Source: Corynebacterium comes
GTDB lineage: Bacteria; Actinomycetota; Actinomycetes; Mycobacteriales; Mycobacteriaceae
Length of the DNA stretch: 64,000 nt
Assembly (NCBI RefSeq): GCF_009734405.1
Contig: NZ_CP046453.1
Location: 2,356,001 to 2,420,000 of the forward strand
Direction of reading: 5' to 3'
The notes beneath the pieces are model-generated. The model searched no databases, had not been told where the DNA came from, and worked only from the letters and a program-made list of their open reading frames with translations. The translations under genes and the position numbers were made by a program. Below, piece after piece: positions 25,949 through 34,880 of this stretch (position 1 is its first letter; each line of letters begins with the position of its first letter).

Positions 25949-25951
25949 GAT
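25946..25951 (+). promoter_or_regulatory. -10 box built on the otsB stop codon
   Basis: TAGGAT begins with the otsB stop codon and ends 7 bases before the ATG of the META lipoprotein at 25959. Confidence 0.5.
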
Positions 25952-25958
25952 CGGGGGC

Positions 25959-26312
25959 ATGAGCATCCGTGGTCTCGCTGTCAGCGCCCTCATGGTGTCC
26001 GCCCTGCTGCTTCCGGGCTGTTCCTCCGCAACGTCCCCCGTGGATGACTGGGGAGTCGATGAACCCGGGCAGCCGCAGCTGACCCTGAGCGAGGACGGCC
26101 GTCTCTCCGGCACCGATGGCTGCAACCGACTCATGGGGTCCTGGGAGGAAGCCGGTGACTCGATCCAGCTGTCCGGGATCGCGTCCACGCTGATGGCCTG
26201 CGAGGGTGTGGACACCTGGCTGTCCGGCGCCCAGAGCCTCAAGGTCGACGGAGACACCCTGCATGTCTTCGACGCCGGGGGACGCGAACTGGGAACCCTC
26301 AGGCGACATTAG
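25959..26312 (+). CDS. META domain lipoprotein
   Basis: A 117-residue lipoprotein. The signal peptide ends in LLLPGCSS. The mature protein is a single META/HslJ domain: SEDGRLSGTDGCNRLMGSWE and ASTLMACEG with the usual two cysteines. HslJ-type proteins are linked to heat and novobiocin stress in E. coli. It is preceded by a leaderless-type promoter and meets the HdeD gene tail to tail with a 4-base overlap. It is the second META-like lipoprotein beside otsB. Confidence 0.85.
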   Translation: MSIRGLAVSALMVSALLLPGCSSATSPVDDWGVDEPGQPQLTLSEDGRLSGTDGCNRLMGSWEEAGDSIQLSGIASTLMACEGVDTWLSGAQSLKVDGDTLHVFDAGGRELGTLRRH

Positions 26313-26863
26313 GCGGCCACCGTCTGCTTCGCCTCCTTCGCGGCGGCACGCCGGGTGAGGCCGGCACCGAGGATGAATACACCCCAGAGGATCGCGCAGA
26401 TGCCCAGCCACCTGCTCACGGCAAGGGCCGCCGTGCCGGGATTGGCGATGAAGATGATGCCGGCGACAACAAAGAGGACGCCGCCGAGCAGCAGCAGCCA
26501 CCGGGAGGTCTCCCGTTTCTGGGAGAAGGCGGAGATGAACTCGGACACACCCCTGGCGAGAAGCCAGATGCCCAGGATCCAGGCGAGGGCCACGCCGCTG
26601 TCGAGCGGACGGAAGATGGCCAGAAGGCCTGCCACCACACCGATGACCGCGATGACGATGAGGAATACCCGGGAGTTCCGGTTTTCGGAGCGGAATGCTG
26701 CGACGAGGGCGAGGATGCCGTCCGCCAGCGCGTACCACCCCCAGATGAGCACCAGAGTCAGGATGGTGAGACCGGGCCAGGCGACGGCGATGACGCCGAC
26801 GATGACGGCCAGGAGACCGGAGACGAGGAGGACGGTGGATGAGCGCTGGGCGAATGCGAGCAT
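26309..26863 (-). CDS. HdeD/DUF308 family membrane protein
   Basis: 184 residues with six predicted membrane helices arranged as three pairs, as in HdeD (VLLVSGLLAVIVGVIAVAWP, VFLIVIAVIGVVAGLLAIFR, WLLLLGGVLFVVAGIIFIAN). The WPG and NPG turns are typical of DUF308. HdeD aids acid resistance in E. coli; here the role is unproven. ATG 26863 follows AAGGACAG. It is probably separate from the LacI-type gene upstream, which ends 49 bp away on the same strand. Confidence 0.83.
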   Translation of the reverse strand: MLAFAQRSSTVLLVSGLLAVIVGVIAVAWPGLTILTLVLIWGWYALADGILALVAAFRSENRNSRVFLIVIAVIGVVAGLLAIFRPLDSGVALAWILGIWLLARGVSEFISAFSQKRETSRWLLLLGGVLFVVAGIIFIANPGTAALAVSRWLGICAILWGVFILGAGLTRRAAAKEAKQTVAA

Positions 26864-26911
26864 GATCGCTGTCCTTGCTGGTCAGTGCGATTGGACCTGT
26901 CGGATCTGATG

Positions 26912-28054
26912 TTACCCGCGGAAGGTGGGGAGCACTGGCCCGACAAGGTCCGGTGACTCCCTCGGCGGCGCGACCGTGGTGCCCCGGTGGAACGTGGTCG
27001 CCAGGATCTCGCGGGGCGGCGGGCCGGGGGCCGGAAGATCCGCAATGTGGGCGTCGATGAGCGAGAGCAGCATCCGGCCGGCCGCCGCACCCTTTTCCTT
27101 GTTGGGCTGGATGACGGTGGTCAACCCCACCATGAGCGCGTTGCGGATGCCGTCGAATCCCGTCACCGACAGCTCCTCCGGAATGGAGATCGCCTGTTCC
27201 TGGGCATATTCCAGCACACCCAACGCCATCGAGTCGGTGGTGCACAGCACGGCCGTCAGGTCGGGATGGCCGGTGAGCATCTCACGGGCGGCGGACAGGC
27301 AGTTGGCGTGGTCGTTGATGTGCCTGGTGATCACCGGCACTTCCTCCCGCGCGATACCGGCGGCCGTGAACTCATCCAACGCCCCGAGCACGCGGTCGCG
27401 TTGCACGTGCAGGGCCGCATCGGGCAGGGTGTCCAGGTCGACGGGGCCGTCATGCCGCTCCCGTTCCAGCCGGATCGCCAGGATCCCGATGCGACGGTGA
27501 CCCGCATCAACCAGGGCGCGGGCTGCGGGGCGGATGGCGGAGCGGTCGTCGATGCCCACGAAAGGCAGGTCATCGATACCCGTCGGCTGATCACACACCA
27601 CCATGGGAAGCTGCCGGGCACGTGCCGCCGTGAGATGCGGATCGCCCTCCGCCACCGAGTACACCACCACCCCGTCAACAGCGACCCGCCCCACCAGCGC
27701 CGAGGCGTCAACCTCCGAGGGGCCCGCCGGGATGAGCGTCAACGCCGATTCCGCACCGGACGTCGACTCCGCCATGCCCGCGAGGAAATCCACCGAGGCG
27801 ACGTCCTCGAAGGCGTACGTCAGATGCTCCGTGAGCAGCACGCCGATCGATCCGACCCGGCGGGTACGCAGGGACCTCGCCATGGGGTCCGGGCCGGGGT
27901 AACCGCGGGCCTCAGCGGCAGCGAGGATCCTCTCCCGCAACTCCACCGACAGCTGATCCGGATGGTTGTACGCGTTCGACACCGTCGTCCGCGACACCCC
28001 CAGCTCGGCGGCGAGCGAGGCGAGAGTCCCGCGGCTGCGGGCACGTTTGACCAT
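26912..28054 (-). CDS. ipsA: LacI family regulator, IpsA-like
   Basis: A 380-residue repressor/activator. The N-terminal helix-turn-helix (TLASLAAELGVSRTTVSNAY) is followed by the hinge and a periplasmic-binding-protein-like effector domain (VDGVVVYSVAEGDPHL, FVGIDDRSAIRPAA, LCTTDSMALGVLEYA). In C. glutamicum the LacI gene right after otsB is ipsA, the inositol-responsive activator of inositol phosphate synthase; the assignment here rests on family and recalled position. TAGGTT lies 6 bases before the ATG (leaderless), facing the esterase promoter. Confidence 0.8.
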   Translation of the reverse strand: MVKRARSRGTLASLAAELGVSRTTVSNAYNHPDQLSVELRERILAAAEARGYPGPDPMARSLRTRRVGSIGVLLTEHLTYAFEDVASVDFLAGMAESTSGAESALTLIPAGPSEVDASALVGRVAVDGVVVYSVAEGDPHLTAARARQLPMVVCDQPTGIDDLPFVGIDDRSAIRPAARALVDAGHRRIGILAIRLERERHDGPVDLDTLPDAALHVQRDRVLGALDEFTAAGIAREEVPVITRHINDHANCLSAAREMLTGHPDLTAVLCTTDSMALGVLEYAQEQAISIPEELSVTGFDGIRNALMVGLTTVIQPNKEKGAAAGRMLLSLIDAHIADLPAPGPPPREILATTFHRGTTVAPPRESPDLVGPVLPTFRG

Positions 28055-28060
28055 GCCCCA

Positions 28061-28087
28061 AACCTAGCAGGAGGGTACGGCTAGACT
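28061..28087. promoter_or_regulatory. Face-to-face promoters of ipsA and the esterase
   Basis: TAGGTT on the minus strand (28066-28061) and TAGACT on the plus strand (28082-28087) sit 15 bp apart, 6 and 7 bases from their start codons. The whole divergent region is 40 bp, so polymerase binding to one should exclude the other. Confidence 0.5.
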
Positions 28088-28094
28088 GTTCGTC

Positions 28095-28955
28095 GTGAGA
28101 ATCCAGGAGCCGTACACGTCCGAACGCGTCGTCCTTCGTCATCAGGGGCGCGACCGGACCTTCGTCGTTGTCACCCCTCTCGAGCTACCGGAGCAGCCTC
28201 CCGCGCTGCTCTACTTCCACGGTTCACTGCAGAACGGCAACGTCGCCCGCAACTTCACCGGCCGCATCTTCGACGACATGGTGGCCCGGACAGGCGCGGT
28301 GCTGGTCTACCCGGACGGCGTTGACCGGCACTTCAACGACACCCGTCTGCGACTGCTGGAGAAGACCCGCGAGCTGGATATCGACGACGTGGGCTTCACC
28401 CGCGCGATCGTCGACTGGCTGGCCGACAACCGCGGCGTCGATACGTCGCGTATCCACGCGTGCGGCTACTCCAACGGGGGCCAGATGGTGATGCGGCTAC
28501 TCCATGACGCCCCCGGTCTCCTCGCCGGCGCCGCCACCTTCGCCGCCACCATGCCGGCGGCCGACAACCGCGTCGAGGGCCTGGGCACTGTCAGCGTCCC
28601 CACGCCTTTCCTGGCGATGCACGGCACCGCCGACCGCATCGTCAAGTACGACGGCGGGGTGGCGGGTCTCGACGCCGCCCATTCCCGCGGCGTTCTCGTC
28701 TCCGCTCTCGAATCTGCCCGGTACTTCGCCACCGCCAACGGGCTGGGCGACCCGGACCATGAGACGGTGCACGGCCCCGAGGGGGTCACCGTCGACAGCT
28801 GGTCCCGCGAAGGACTACCCACCGTCGAGCTGTGGAGCATCGACGGCATGGGGCACGTCGTGCCCACCCCGAAGCAGCTGCCCGCCAGCATCGGCCCCGG
28901 CACCGACTCCGTCGTCGCCTCGGACGTGCTGGCCCGGTTCTTCGGCTGGGCCTAG
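28095..28955 (+). CDS. PHB-depolymerase/feruloyl-esterase-like hydrolase (LpqC type)
   Basis: A 286-residue alpha/beta-hydrolase of the polyhydroxybutyrate depolymerase/esterase family. [11 protein letters not shown] is the oxyanion region, [15 protein letters not shown] the nucleophile elbow, [16 protein letters not shown] holds the Asp, and DGMGHVVP the catalytic His. There is no signal peptide, unlike secreted LpqC. GTG 28095 follows TAGACT by 7 bases. It is divergent from the LacI regulator, which may control it, and overlaps the rlmB stop by 4 bases tail to tail. Substrate unknown. Confidence 0.82.
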   Translation: MRIQEPYTSERVVLRHQGRDRTFVVVTPLELPEQPPALLYFHGSLQNGNVARNFTGRIFDDMVARTGAVLVYPDGVDRHFNDTRLRLLEKTRELDIDDVGFTRAIVDWLADNRGVDTSRIHACGYSNGGQMVMRLLHDAPGLLAGAATFAATMPAADNRVEGLGTVSVPTPFLAMHGTADRIVKYDGGVAGLDAAHSRGVLVSALESARYFATANGLGDPDHETVHGPEGVTVDSWSREGLPTVELWSIDGMGHVVPTPKQLPASIGPGTDSVVASDVLARFFGWA

Positions 28956-29914
28956 CTGCCCGCTGCCCCCATGACACCGGCTGCGCGGCGCTGGCGTGCG
29001 AACTCGGAGAGCACCACGCCGGCCGCGACCGAGGCGTTGAGCGATTCGACCCAACCGATCATGGGCACGGACATGATGACGTCGCAGTTCTCGCGGACCA
29101 GTCGGGAGATGCCCTTACCCTCGGAACCGACGACGATGACCACCGGTTCGGTGCCCCCGTCGTAGGTGTCCAGGGTGTGCTCGCCACCGGCGTCGAGGCC
29201 CACGACCTGGTAGCCGTTGCGCTTGAACTCCTGGATCGTGCGGGTGAGGTTGGTCTCCCGTGCGACGGGCAGGCGTGCGGCAGTACCTGCGGAGGTGCGC
29301 CAGGTGACGCCGGTGATGCTGGCGGAGCGGCGCTCCGGGATGACCACGCCATGGCCACCGAAGGCAGCGACGGAACGGATGACGGCGCCGAGGTTGCGCG
29401 GATCGGTGATGTTGTCCAGGACAACGAACATACCGGGCTCTCCGGAACCTGCCACCGAGGAGATCAGCGAGTGCACGTCCGTGTACTTGAAGGGCGGGAT
29501 CTGCAGGCCGACGCCCTGGTGCATTCCGTTGCCGGTCATCTTGTCCAGCTCGAAGCGGGACACCTCGGTGATGGTCAGACCGCGGGAGGTGGCCAGCTGT
29601 ACGGCCTCGGTGAGGCGGTCGTCTGCGCCCGTGCCCTCGGCGACGAACAAAGTCGTGGCGGGCACCTTCGCGTGGAGGCACTCGATGACGGGGTTGCGGC
29701 CGACGACGAGCTCGAACGGGTTCTCCTTGACGTGACGTCCGGAGGCGCGTCGCTCGGCGACCTTCTTGCGCTTGTGTGCGGCGTGGTACTCGCGGTCCTC
29801 CGCCTTGGGGGTGGGGCCCTTGCCCTGCAGTCCACGGCGGACCTGCCCGCCGGAGCCCTTGACGGCGCCCTTCTTGTTGGTGCGTCGTGCCCCGGGTCGT
29901 CCCTGGTTGGCCAT
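28952..29914 (-). CDS. rlmB: 23S rRNA 2'-O-methyltransferase (RlmB/SpoU family)
   Basis: A 320-residue SPOUT enzyme. A basic N-terminal extension of about 65 residues precedes the substrate-binding domain ([19 protein letters not shown]) and the knotted SAM domain: [33 protein letters not shown] and [20 protein letters not shown] are motifs 1-3. It methylates the ribose of G2251 (E. coli numbering) if RlmB proper. It starts 13 bases after cysS, with AAAGGA upstream, the same order as in other actinobacteria. Confidence 0.93.
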   Translation of the reverse strand: MANQGRPGARRTNKKGAVKGSGGQVRRGLQGKGPTPKAEDREYHAAHKRKKVAERRASGRHVKENPFELVVGRNPVIECLHAKVPATTLFVAEGTGADDRLTEAVQLATSRGLTITEVSRFELDKMTGNGMHQGVGLQIPPFKYTDVHSLISSVAGSGEPGMFVVLDNITDPRNLGAVIRSVAAFGGHGVVIPERRSASITGVTWRTSAGTAARLPVARETNLTRTIQEFKRNGYQVVGLDAGGEHTLDTYDGGTEPVVIVVGSEGKGISRLVRENCDVIMSVPMIGWVESLNASVAAGVVLSEFARQRRAAGVMGAAGS

Positions 29915-29927
29915 ATGATCTAGTCCT

Positions 29928-31322
29928 TTAAGAGTTCTTCAGCGACCACTGCGGGCCGTCGGATGTATCGGTGACGTCAATGCCGGCGGCGACGAGTCGG
30001 TCGCGGACGGCATCGGCGGTGGCCCAGTCCTTCTGGGCACGGGCGGTGGTGCGTCGTTCAAGTTCAGCGTCGACCAGCACGTCGAGTGCTGCCATGGCGT
30101 CGTCGCTTGTCGACGCCCCCTCCGCCCACTGTTCATCCTGCGGATCCACGCCGAGCACCGCGGTCATGGCACGGATCCGGGAGGCGAGTGCAGCGGCATC
30201 GGCGAGCGAGCCCTCGGCGAGGGCGGTGTTGCCGGCACGGACGGCATTGTGGATTTCAGCGAGGGCACGGGGCACGGAGATGTCATCGTCCATGGCCTCG
30301 GCGAACGCTTCGGTCCACGTGCCGATCTCGACGGGGCCGACGCGGTGGAGGAAGTCCTCGATGCGCCGGTAGCCTGTGGCGGCCTCCTGCAGCGCGGACT
30401 CGGAATATTCTAGCACGCTGCGGTAGTGCGCCGAACCGAGGTAGTAACGCAGCTCGACCGGGCGGACGAGCCCGAGGATGTGCGGAACGCTGAGTACGTT
30501 GCCCAGCGACTTGGACATCTTCTCCCCCGCCATGGTGACCCAGTGGTTGTGCATCCAGTAGTTGGCGAAGCCGTCACCGGCGGCGTGGGCCTGGGCGATC
30601 TCATTCTCATGATGCGGGAACTGCAGGTCGAGACCGCCACCGTGGATGTCGAAGGTTTCACCCAGATACCAGGTGGCCATGGCCGAGCACTCGAGATGCC
30701 AGCCTGGACGCCCCTCACCCCACGGGGTGGGCCAGGAGGGTTCGCCCGGTTTCGCGGCCTTCCACAGGGCGAAGTCCTGCGGGGAGCGTTTGCCCCTGTT
30801 GTCGTTCTCGCCCTGCTCCATCTCCTCGACGCGGTTGCCGGAGAGCGAACCGTAGTCGGACCCTTCGGTGGCGACCCACGCCGCGACATCGAAGTAGACG
30901 GAACCGTCGACCTCATAGGCGAAACCGCGGTCCATCAACCGCTGCATGTAGGTGACCATCTGGGTGACGTGCCCGGTGGCCCGCGGCTCCACGGAGGGCG
31001 GCAGCACGCCGAGCTGATCGTATGCCCAGGTGAAGGCACGTTCATGCGTGGAGACCCACTCCCACCACGGACGGCCGTGCTCGGCCGCCCTGGTGAGGAT
31101 CTTGTCGTCGATGTCCGTGACATTACGGACGAATGCGACGTCCAGGCCCTTCGCCAGCAGCCAGCGGCGCAGAATGTCGAAGGCCACGCCGGAGCGGACG
31201 TGACCGATGTGCGGCTGGGACTGCGGGGTCGCACCACACAGGTAGACAGAGGCGTGCCCTTCCCTGACGGGAACGAAGTCGCGCAGCGATCTGGTGGTGG
31301 TGTCGAAGATACGGAGAGTCAC
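29928..31322 (-). CDS. cysS: Cysteinyl-tRNA synthetase
   Basis: Class I synthetase, 464 residues. It has [19 protein letters not shown] (zinc Cys and HIGH), the zinc ligands in HLECSAM and the HHENEIAQ helix, and the signature loop [12 protein letters not shown]. The GTG at 31322 is chosen because TAGGAT (31336-31331) ends 8 bases upstream and the [10 protein letters not shown] start aligns with the family; longer forms lack support. rlmB follows in the same operon, nagB precedes it by 35 bases. Confidence 0.96.
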   Translation of the reverse strand: MTLRIFDTTTRSLRDFVPVREGHASVYLCGATPQSQPHIGHVRSGVAFDILRRWLLAKGLDVAFVRNVTDIDDKILTRAAEHGRPWWEWVSTHERAFTWAYDQLGVLPPSVEPRATGHVTQMVTYMQRLMDRGFAYEVDGSVYFDVAAWVATEGSDYGSLSGNRVEEMEQGENDNRGKRSPQDFALWKAAKPGEPSWPTPWGEGRPGWHLECSAMATWYLGETFDIHGGGLDLQFPHHENEIAQAHAAGDGFANYWMHNHWVTMAGEKMSKSLGNVLSVPHILGLVRPVELRYYLGSAHYRSVLEYSESALQEAATGYRRIEDFLHRVGPVEIGTWTEAFAEAMDDDISVPRALAEIHNAVRAGNTALAEGSLADAAALASRIRAMTAVLGVDPQDEQWAEGASTSDDAMAALDVLVDAELERRTTARAQKDWATADAVRDRLVAAGIDVTDTSDGPQWSLKNS

Positions 31323-31357
31323 GCCTACCCATCCTAGACGAGCCTCCTGACACGGCA

Positions 31358-32125
31358 TCAGCGCTTGAGGAGGTTGGCCTCCACGAAGCGGTAGTACTCG
31401 AGGTTCCGCAGCCCGCCGGCAGCGTCCTCGTCAATGATCACGGTGGCGTTCGCGTGCAGCTGCAGCACCGACGCCGGGCACATCGCCGTCAGCGGACCCT
31501 CGGCGAGGCTCGCCACCGCCTCGGCCTTGTGTTCACCCGTGGCCAGGAGCACCAGGTGTCCGGCGCGCTGGATGGTGCCCAGACCCTGGGTGAGGACATG
31601 GATCGGCACGTCGGCGGCGCTGTCGAAGAAGCGTGCGTTGTCGGAGATGGTCTGCGGGTGCAGGGTGTCGACGTGCGTCGGCATGGTCAGGGCGGTGCCG
31701 GGCTCGTTGAAGCCGATGTGACCGTTGGTGCCCACGCCGAGGAGCTGGACGTCGATACCGCCGGCGTCGATGATCGCCTGCTCGTAGGCGGCGGCTGCGG
31801 CGTACGGATCAGCGGCCATGCCGTCGGGGCTGGCGACTCCGGCCTCGTCGATGTCGATGTGGTCGGTGAACTCGTGACGGATCGTGTGGTGGTAGCTCTG
31901 CTCGTGCTCCGGGGGCAGGCCGATGTATTCGTCGAGGAGGAAGGCCCGGCTGTCCGCGAAGCTGATCTCGCCGGCGCGGTGGCGTCGGATGAGCTGCTTG
32001 TAGGTGGCGACCGGGGTGGAACCGGTCGCCAGTCCCAGCGTGGCGCCGCGGCGGACGTGGTCGATGAGGATGTCCGCCGCGGCGATCGCGACCTCGTCAG
32101 CGGTGGGGCGGATGATGATGTGCAT
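31358..32125 (-). CDS. nagB: Glucosamine-6-phosphate deaminase
   Basis: Converts glucosamine-6-P to fructose-6-P and ammonia, 255 residues. Conserved segments: [35 protein letters not shown] with the catalytic Asp, [17 protein letters not shown], and [11 protein letters not shown]. Length is typical. No nagA or PTS gene is adjacent, so here it is a stand-alone amino-sugar catabolic gene. AAGGAA lies 11 bases before the ATG. Confidence 0.95.
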   Translation of the reverse strand: MHIIIRPTADEVAIAAADILIDHVRRGATLGLATGSTPVATYKQLIRRHRAGEISFADSRAFLLDEYIGLPPEHEQSYHHTIRHEFTDHIDIDEAGVASPDGMAADPYAAAAAYEQAIIDAGGIDVQLLGVGTNGHIGFNEPGTALTMPTHVDTLHPQTISDNARFFDSAADVPIHVLTQGLGTIQRAGHLVLLATGEHKAEAVASLAEGPLTAMCPASVLQLHANATVIIDEDAAGGLRNLEYYRFVEANLLKR

Positions 32126-32218
32126 GGGTCGGGGATTCCTTAGGGGCCGGACATGACTGATGGGGCTGGATCATACGACGCAGATATCCGTCCGCACCGC
32201 ACCAGCAGCTCAATCAGT

Positions 32219-32707
32219 CTAACGCCCGGAACGCCAGACCACAGCGCTTGCCACGGCCGCCCGCCCTTCTTCCCGACCCGTGAAGCCCATGTGGTCGGTG
32301 GTGGTGGCGGCCACGGACACCGGGGCGCCGAGGATCCCCGAGAGCACCCGCTCGGCCTCCACCCGGCGCGGACCCATCTTCGGGGTCTGCCCCACCAGCT
32401 GGGCGGCGGCGTTACCGATGACGAAACCCTCGGCCTCGATCGCCTCCCTCGCCTCGCGGAGCAGCTGGGCGCCGGAGACACCGTCGTACTTCTTCTGACC
32501 CACCCCGACCAGCGCCCCGAGGTCGCCGAGCTGGGCGGCGGAGAGGAGAGCATCGACAATCGCATGGGCGACAACGTCGCCGTCGGAATGCCCCTCACAG
32601 CCGTCGGCGTCCTCGAAGAGCAGGCCCGCGATCCAGCACGGCTTACCCTTCTCGATCTGGTGGGCGTCTGTGGCGACGCCGACGCGCGGGATGATCATGT
32701 CACTCAC
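32219..32707 (-). CDS. ispF: 2-C-methyl-D-erythritol 2,4-cyclodiphosphate synthase
   Basis: Fifth step of the MEP isoprenoid pathway, 162 residues. The zinc site is visible as TDAH (Asp and His) and [18 protein letters not shown]; further motifs are LGDLGALVG and the C-terminal [15 protein letters not shown]. The GTG start at 32707 overlaps the ispD stop by 8 bases; ATG 32698 is the alternative. Part of the carD-ispD-ispF unit. Confidence 0.95.
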   Translation of the reverse strand: MSDMIIPRVGVATDAHQIEKGKPCWIAGLLFEDADGCEGHSDGDVVAHAIVDALLSAAQLGDLGALVGVGQKKYDGVSGAQLLREAREAIEAEGFVIGNAAAQLVGQTPKMGPRRVEAERVLSGILGAPVSVAATTTDHMGFTGREEGRAAVASAVVWRSGR

Positions 32708-33440
32708 TGGCTACCTCGAAAATCGTGGGCTCGGCCTCGTCCGTGATGGTGCGGGCCAACATCATGTCGATGGGGGTGGTCACCTTGAATGCCATCGGAT
32801 CACCCTGGACTGTCACCACGGGGACACCGCACCACTCCATCAGTGACGCATCATCGGTGGCGACGAAACCGGGATCCGTGGCAGCGAAGTAGGCCTCGTT
32901 GGCGGCGCGCAGTTCACCCAGGCGGAAACCCTGCGGGGTCTGCACCGCACGCAGGGAGGCCCGGTCGGGCGTACCCGCCACCACGTCACCGTCGACCTGC
33001 TTGATGGTGTCCGCCACCGGCAGCACCGGAACCACCGCGGGCGCCCCCTCGAGCACGCGGCGGGCCACGCGGGCGATCATGCCGGGCGGAGTCAGCGCCC
33101 GTGCGGCGTCATGGATGAGCACCACCGCATCTTCATCGGTGATGCTCCGCAGACCCGCCCACACGCTGTCGGCGCGTTCCCCACCACCATGGGTGAGATA
33201 GACGGGGACGCCGGTGACGGCGGCGTCGAGAAGCCCGGTCTGACCGAGCATCTCCTCGGCGTAGGACTCCATGTCGGGGCTGACCAGCACCACGATCTCG
33301 TCAACCACCGCGGAATTGATCATCGCGGCAATCGACCTCTCCACCAACGAACGACCGCGCAGGCGCACAAACGCCTTCGGTACGGACGACCCCAACCGGG
33401 TCCCCCGTCCGGCTGCGGCGACGAGCGCGATCACCCTCAC
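32700..33440 (-). CDS. ispD: 2-C-methyl-D-erythritol 4-phosphate cytidylyltransferase
   Basis: Third MEP-pathway step, 246 residues. [20 protein letters not shown] is the CTP-binding P-loop-like signature; [24 protein letters not shown] and DDASLMEW are typical. GTG start at 33440, 17 bases after carD, so it is in the carD operon, the same arrangement as M. tuberculosis Rv3583c-Rv3581c as I recall. Confidence 0.96.
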   Translation of the reverse strand: MRVIALVAAAGRGTRLGSSVPKAFVRLRGRSLVERSIAAMINSAVVDEIVVLVSPDMESYAEEMLGQTGLLDAAVTGVPVYLTHGGGERADSVWAGLRSITDEDAVVLIHDAARALTPPGMIARVARRVLEGAPAVVPVLPVADTIKQVDGDVVAGTPDRASLRAVQTPQGFRLGELRAANEAYFAATDPGFVATDDASLMEWCGVPVVTVQGDPMAFKVTTPIDMMLARTITDEAEPTIFEVASE

Positions 33441-33457
33441 GGTAGGTCGCCTACCGA

Positions 33458-34039
33458 CTACTGGTCTTCATCTTCGTCGTCGAAGGTGAGATCATCCAGG
33501 TCGACGTCGATATCGCCGTCCTCCAGAAGCTCCGGGGCATCCTCGAGGTCGATCTCAATGTACGCCTCGACCTTGACCTGGAACTCGTCCGCCTTCTTCT
33601 CGTCGACGGTGTCCGCCAGCGCCAGCTCGCCGACGAGGATCTGCCGGGCCTTGCCCATCATCCGCTTCTCGCCCGCGGAGAGGCCGCGGTCCTGATCGCG
33701 GCGCCACAGGTCGCGCACGACCTCCGCGACCTTGTTCACGTCACCCGAGGCCAGACGCTCCTGGTTCGCCTTGTACCGGCGGGACCAGTTGCCGGCCTCC
33801 TCCACGTCCGTCTCACGCAGCACGCCGAAGACCTTCTGCAGGCCCTCCTCGCCGACGACGTCACGGACGCCGACGATCTCAGCGTTCTTGGTCGGAACAC
33901 GAACGATCAGGTCAGACTGATTGATCTGCAGAACCAGATACTCAAGCTCCTCCCCTCCCATCACACGCTTCTCTATGTCAGCGATCACGGCAGCGCCGTG
34001 GTGCGGGTAGACAACGACGTCTCCGACCTTAAAATCCAT
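33458..34039 (-). CDS. carD: CarD family RNA polymerase-binding regulator
   Basis: A 193-residue global transcription factor that stabilises open promoter complexes, mostly at rRNA and growth genes. The N-terminal RNAP-interaction domain starts [20 protein letters not shown], and the C-terminal helical domain has the DNA-wedge Trp in [17 protein letters not shown]. It then carries an unusually long acidic tail (roughly residues 160-193) beyond the about 162 residues of M. tuberculosis CarD. ATG 34039 follows AGGAG. An extended -10, TGG-TAGAAT, lies at 34086-34081. Confidence 0.95.
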   Translation of the reverse strand: MDFKVGDVVVYPHHGAAVIADIEKRVMGGEELEYLVLQINQSDLIVRVPTKNAEIVGVRDVVGEEGLQKVFGVLRETDVEEAGNWSRRYKANQERLASGDVNKVAEVVRDLWRRDQDRGLSAGEKRMMGKARQILVGELALADTVDEKKADEFQVKVEAYIEIDLEDAPELLEDGDIDVDLDDLTFDDEDEDQ

Positions 34040-34190
34040 TCCCACTCCTCTGGTGCGATAAACGGCACACTAGACATCGGATTCTACCACGCCACTCACC
34101 AGCACTTATGGATGACACACCTCCACCCCCGATCCCCCCTCTTCCGGCAACCAGTTCATCGGGAACTGTGTGCCGTGGGGAGCGAGAGAC

Positions 34191-34196
34191 TAAGGT
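34191..34196 (+). promoter_or_regulatory. -10 candidate of the LpqE-like gene
   Basis: TAAGGT lies 47 bases before the GTG at 34244, in the divergent carD region. This promoter would have a real leader with the GGAGG site at 34231-34235. Confidence 0.4.
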
Positions 34197-34243
34197 AAGC
34201 TGCTGAAACGCATTGTGAACTTGACCTGATGGAGGACACCCCT

Positions 34244-34810
34244 GTGAAGTCCCTGAAGTCGGCCGCCCGTCGCGGCGGCATCATCTCCGCCGCCGCTCTG
34301 TCTGCGCTGGCACTGGCGTCCTGCTCGGCAGGCCAGGTAACCCAGACCGCCTCGCAGGTCGCCGCAGTGAACGGCGCGGAGGGCAACACCGAGGACGGCA
34401 CCGTGGCTGTCCGCGACGTCACCGTCGTGCTGGACGACCAGGGCGAGGCCGCCCTGAAGTTCACCGCCGTCAACCAGGACACGTCGATGACCGAGCACAC
34501 CCTCGAGTCCGTCGAGGTGGACGGAACCCCGGTCGACATCGACTCCACCACCCTCGCCCGCGGCTGCGCCCTCGTCGCAGACTCCGCCGCAGGGCTTGAG
34601 TCGACCCCGGAGTCCCAGAGCTCGGGCTGCATCGACTATGCCGAAACCTCCCTGCCGAACCAGGACTTCGCCTACGGCGGCAGTGTCCCGGTCACCTTCA
34701 CCTTCGACTCGGGTGAGATCAACGTCGCCGCCACCATCGCCGCTCCGCAGCTGCCCGCCGGCACCTTCGACCGCGAGCCGGGCGCCGCGGACGAGCACAG
34801 CGCCAACTAG
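34244..34810 (+). CDS. LpqE-like lipoprotein
   Basis: A 188-residue lipoprotein: signal SAAALSALALASCSAG with a lipobox Cys, then an immunoglobulin-like beta domain (VAVRDVTVVLDDQGEAALKF, GGSVPVTFTF) with two further cysteines that could form a disulfide. Between carD and radA, M. tuberculosis has LpqE (Rv3584), so this is the positional counterpart. GTG 34244 follows GGAGG by 8 bases; the upstream ATG at 34229 has no site. Function unknown. Confidence 0.82.
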   Translation: MKSLKSAARRGGIISAAALSALALASCSAGQVTQTASQVAAVNGAEGNTEDGTVAVRDVTVVLDDQGEAALKFTAVNQDTSMTEHTLESVEVDGTPVDIDSTTLARGCALVADSAAGLESTPESQSSGCIDYAETSLPNQDFAYGGSVPVTFTFDSGEINVAATIAAPQLPAGTFDREPGAADEHSAN

Positions 34811-34827
34811 TCGCCCCCGCCCGTCGA

Positions 34828-34860
34828 CGCCCGCGCCCCGCACAGGGAGCGCGGGCGTTT
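34828..34860 (+). terminator. Terminator after the LpqE-like gene
   Basis: CGCCCGCGC (34828-34836) pairs with GCGCGGGCG (34849-34857) and is followed by TTT. It separates the lipoprotein from radA, whose own -10 box TAAGGT is at 34868-34873. Confidence 0.75.
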
Positions 34861-34867
34861 CGCGTTC

Positions 34868-34873
34868 TAAGGT
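34868..34873 (+). promoter_or_regulatory. -10 box of radA
   Basis: TAAGGT ends 7 bases before the ATG at 34881; no ribosome site, so leaderless. Confidence 0.5.
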
Positions 34874-34880
34874 GGTGTCC

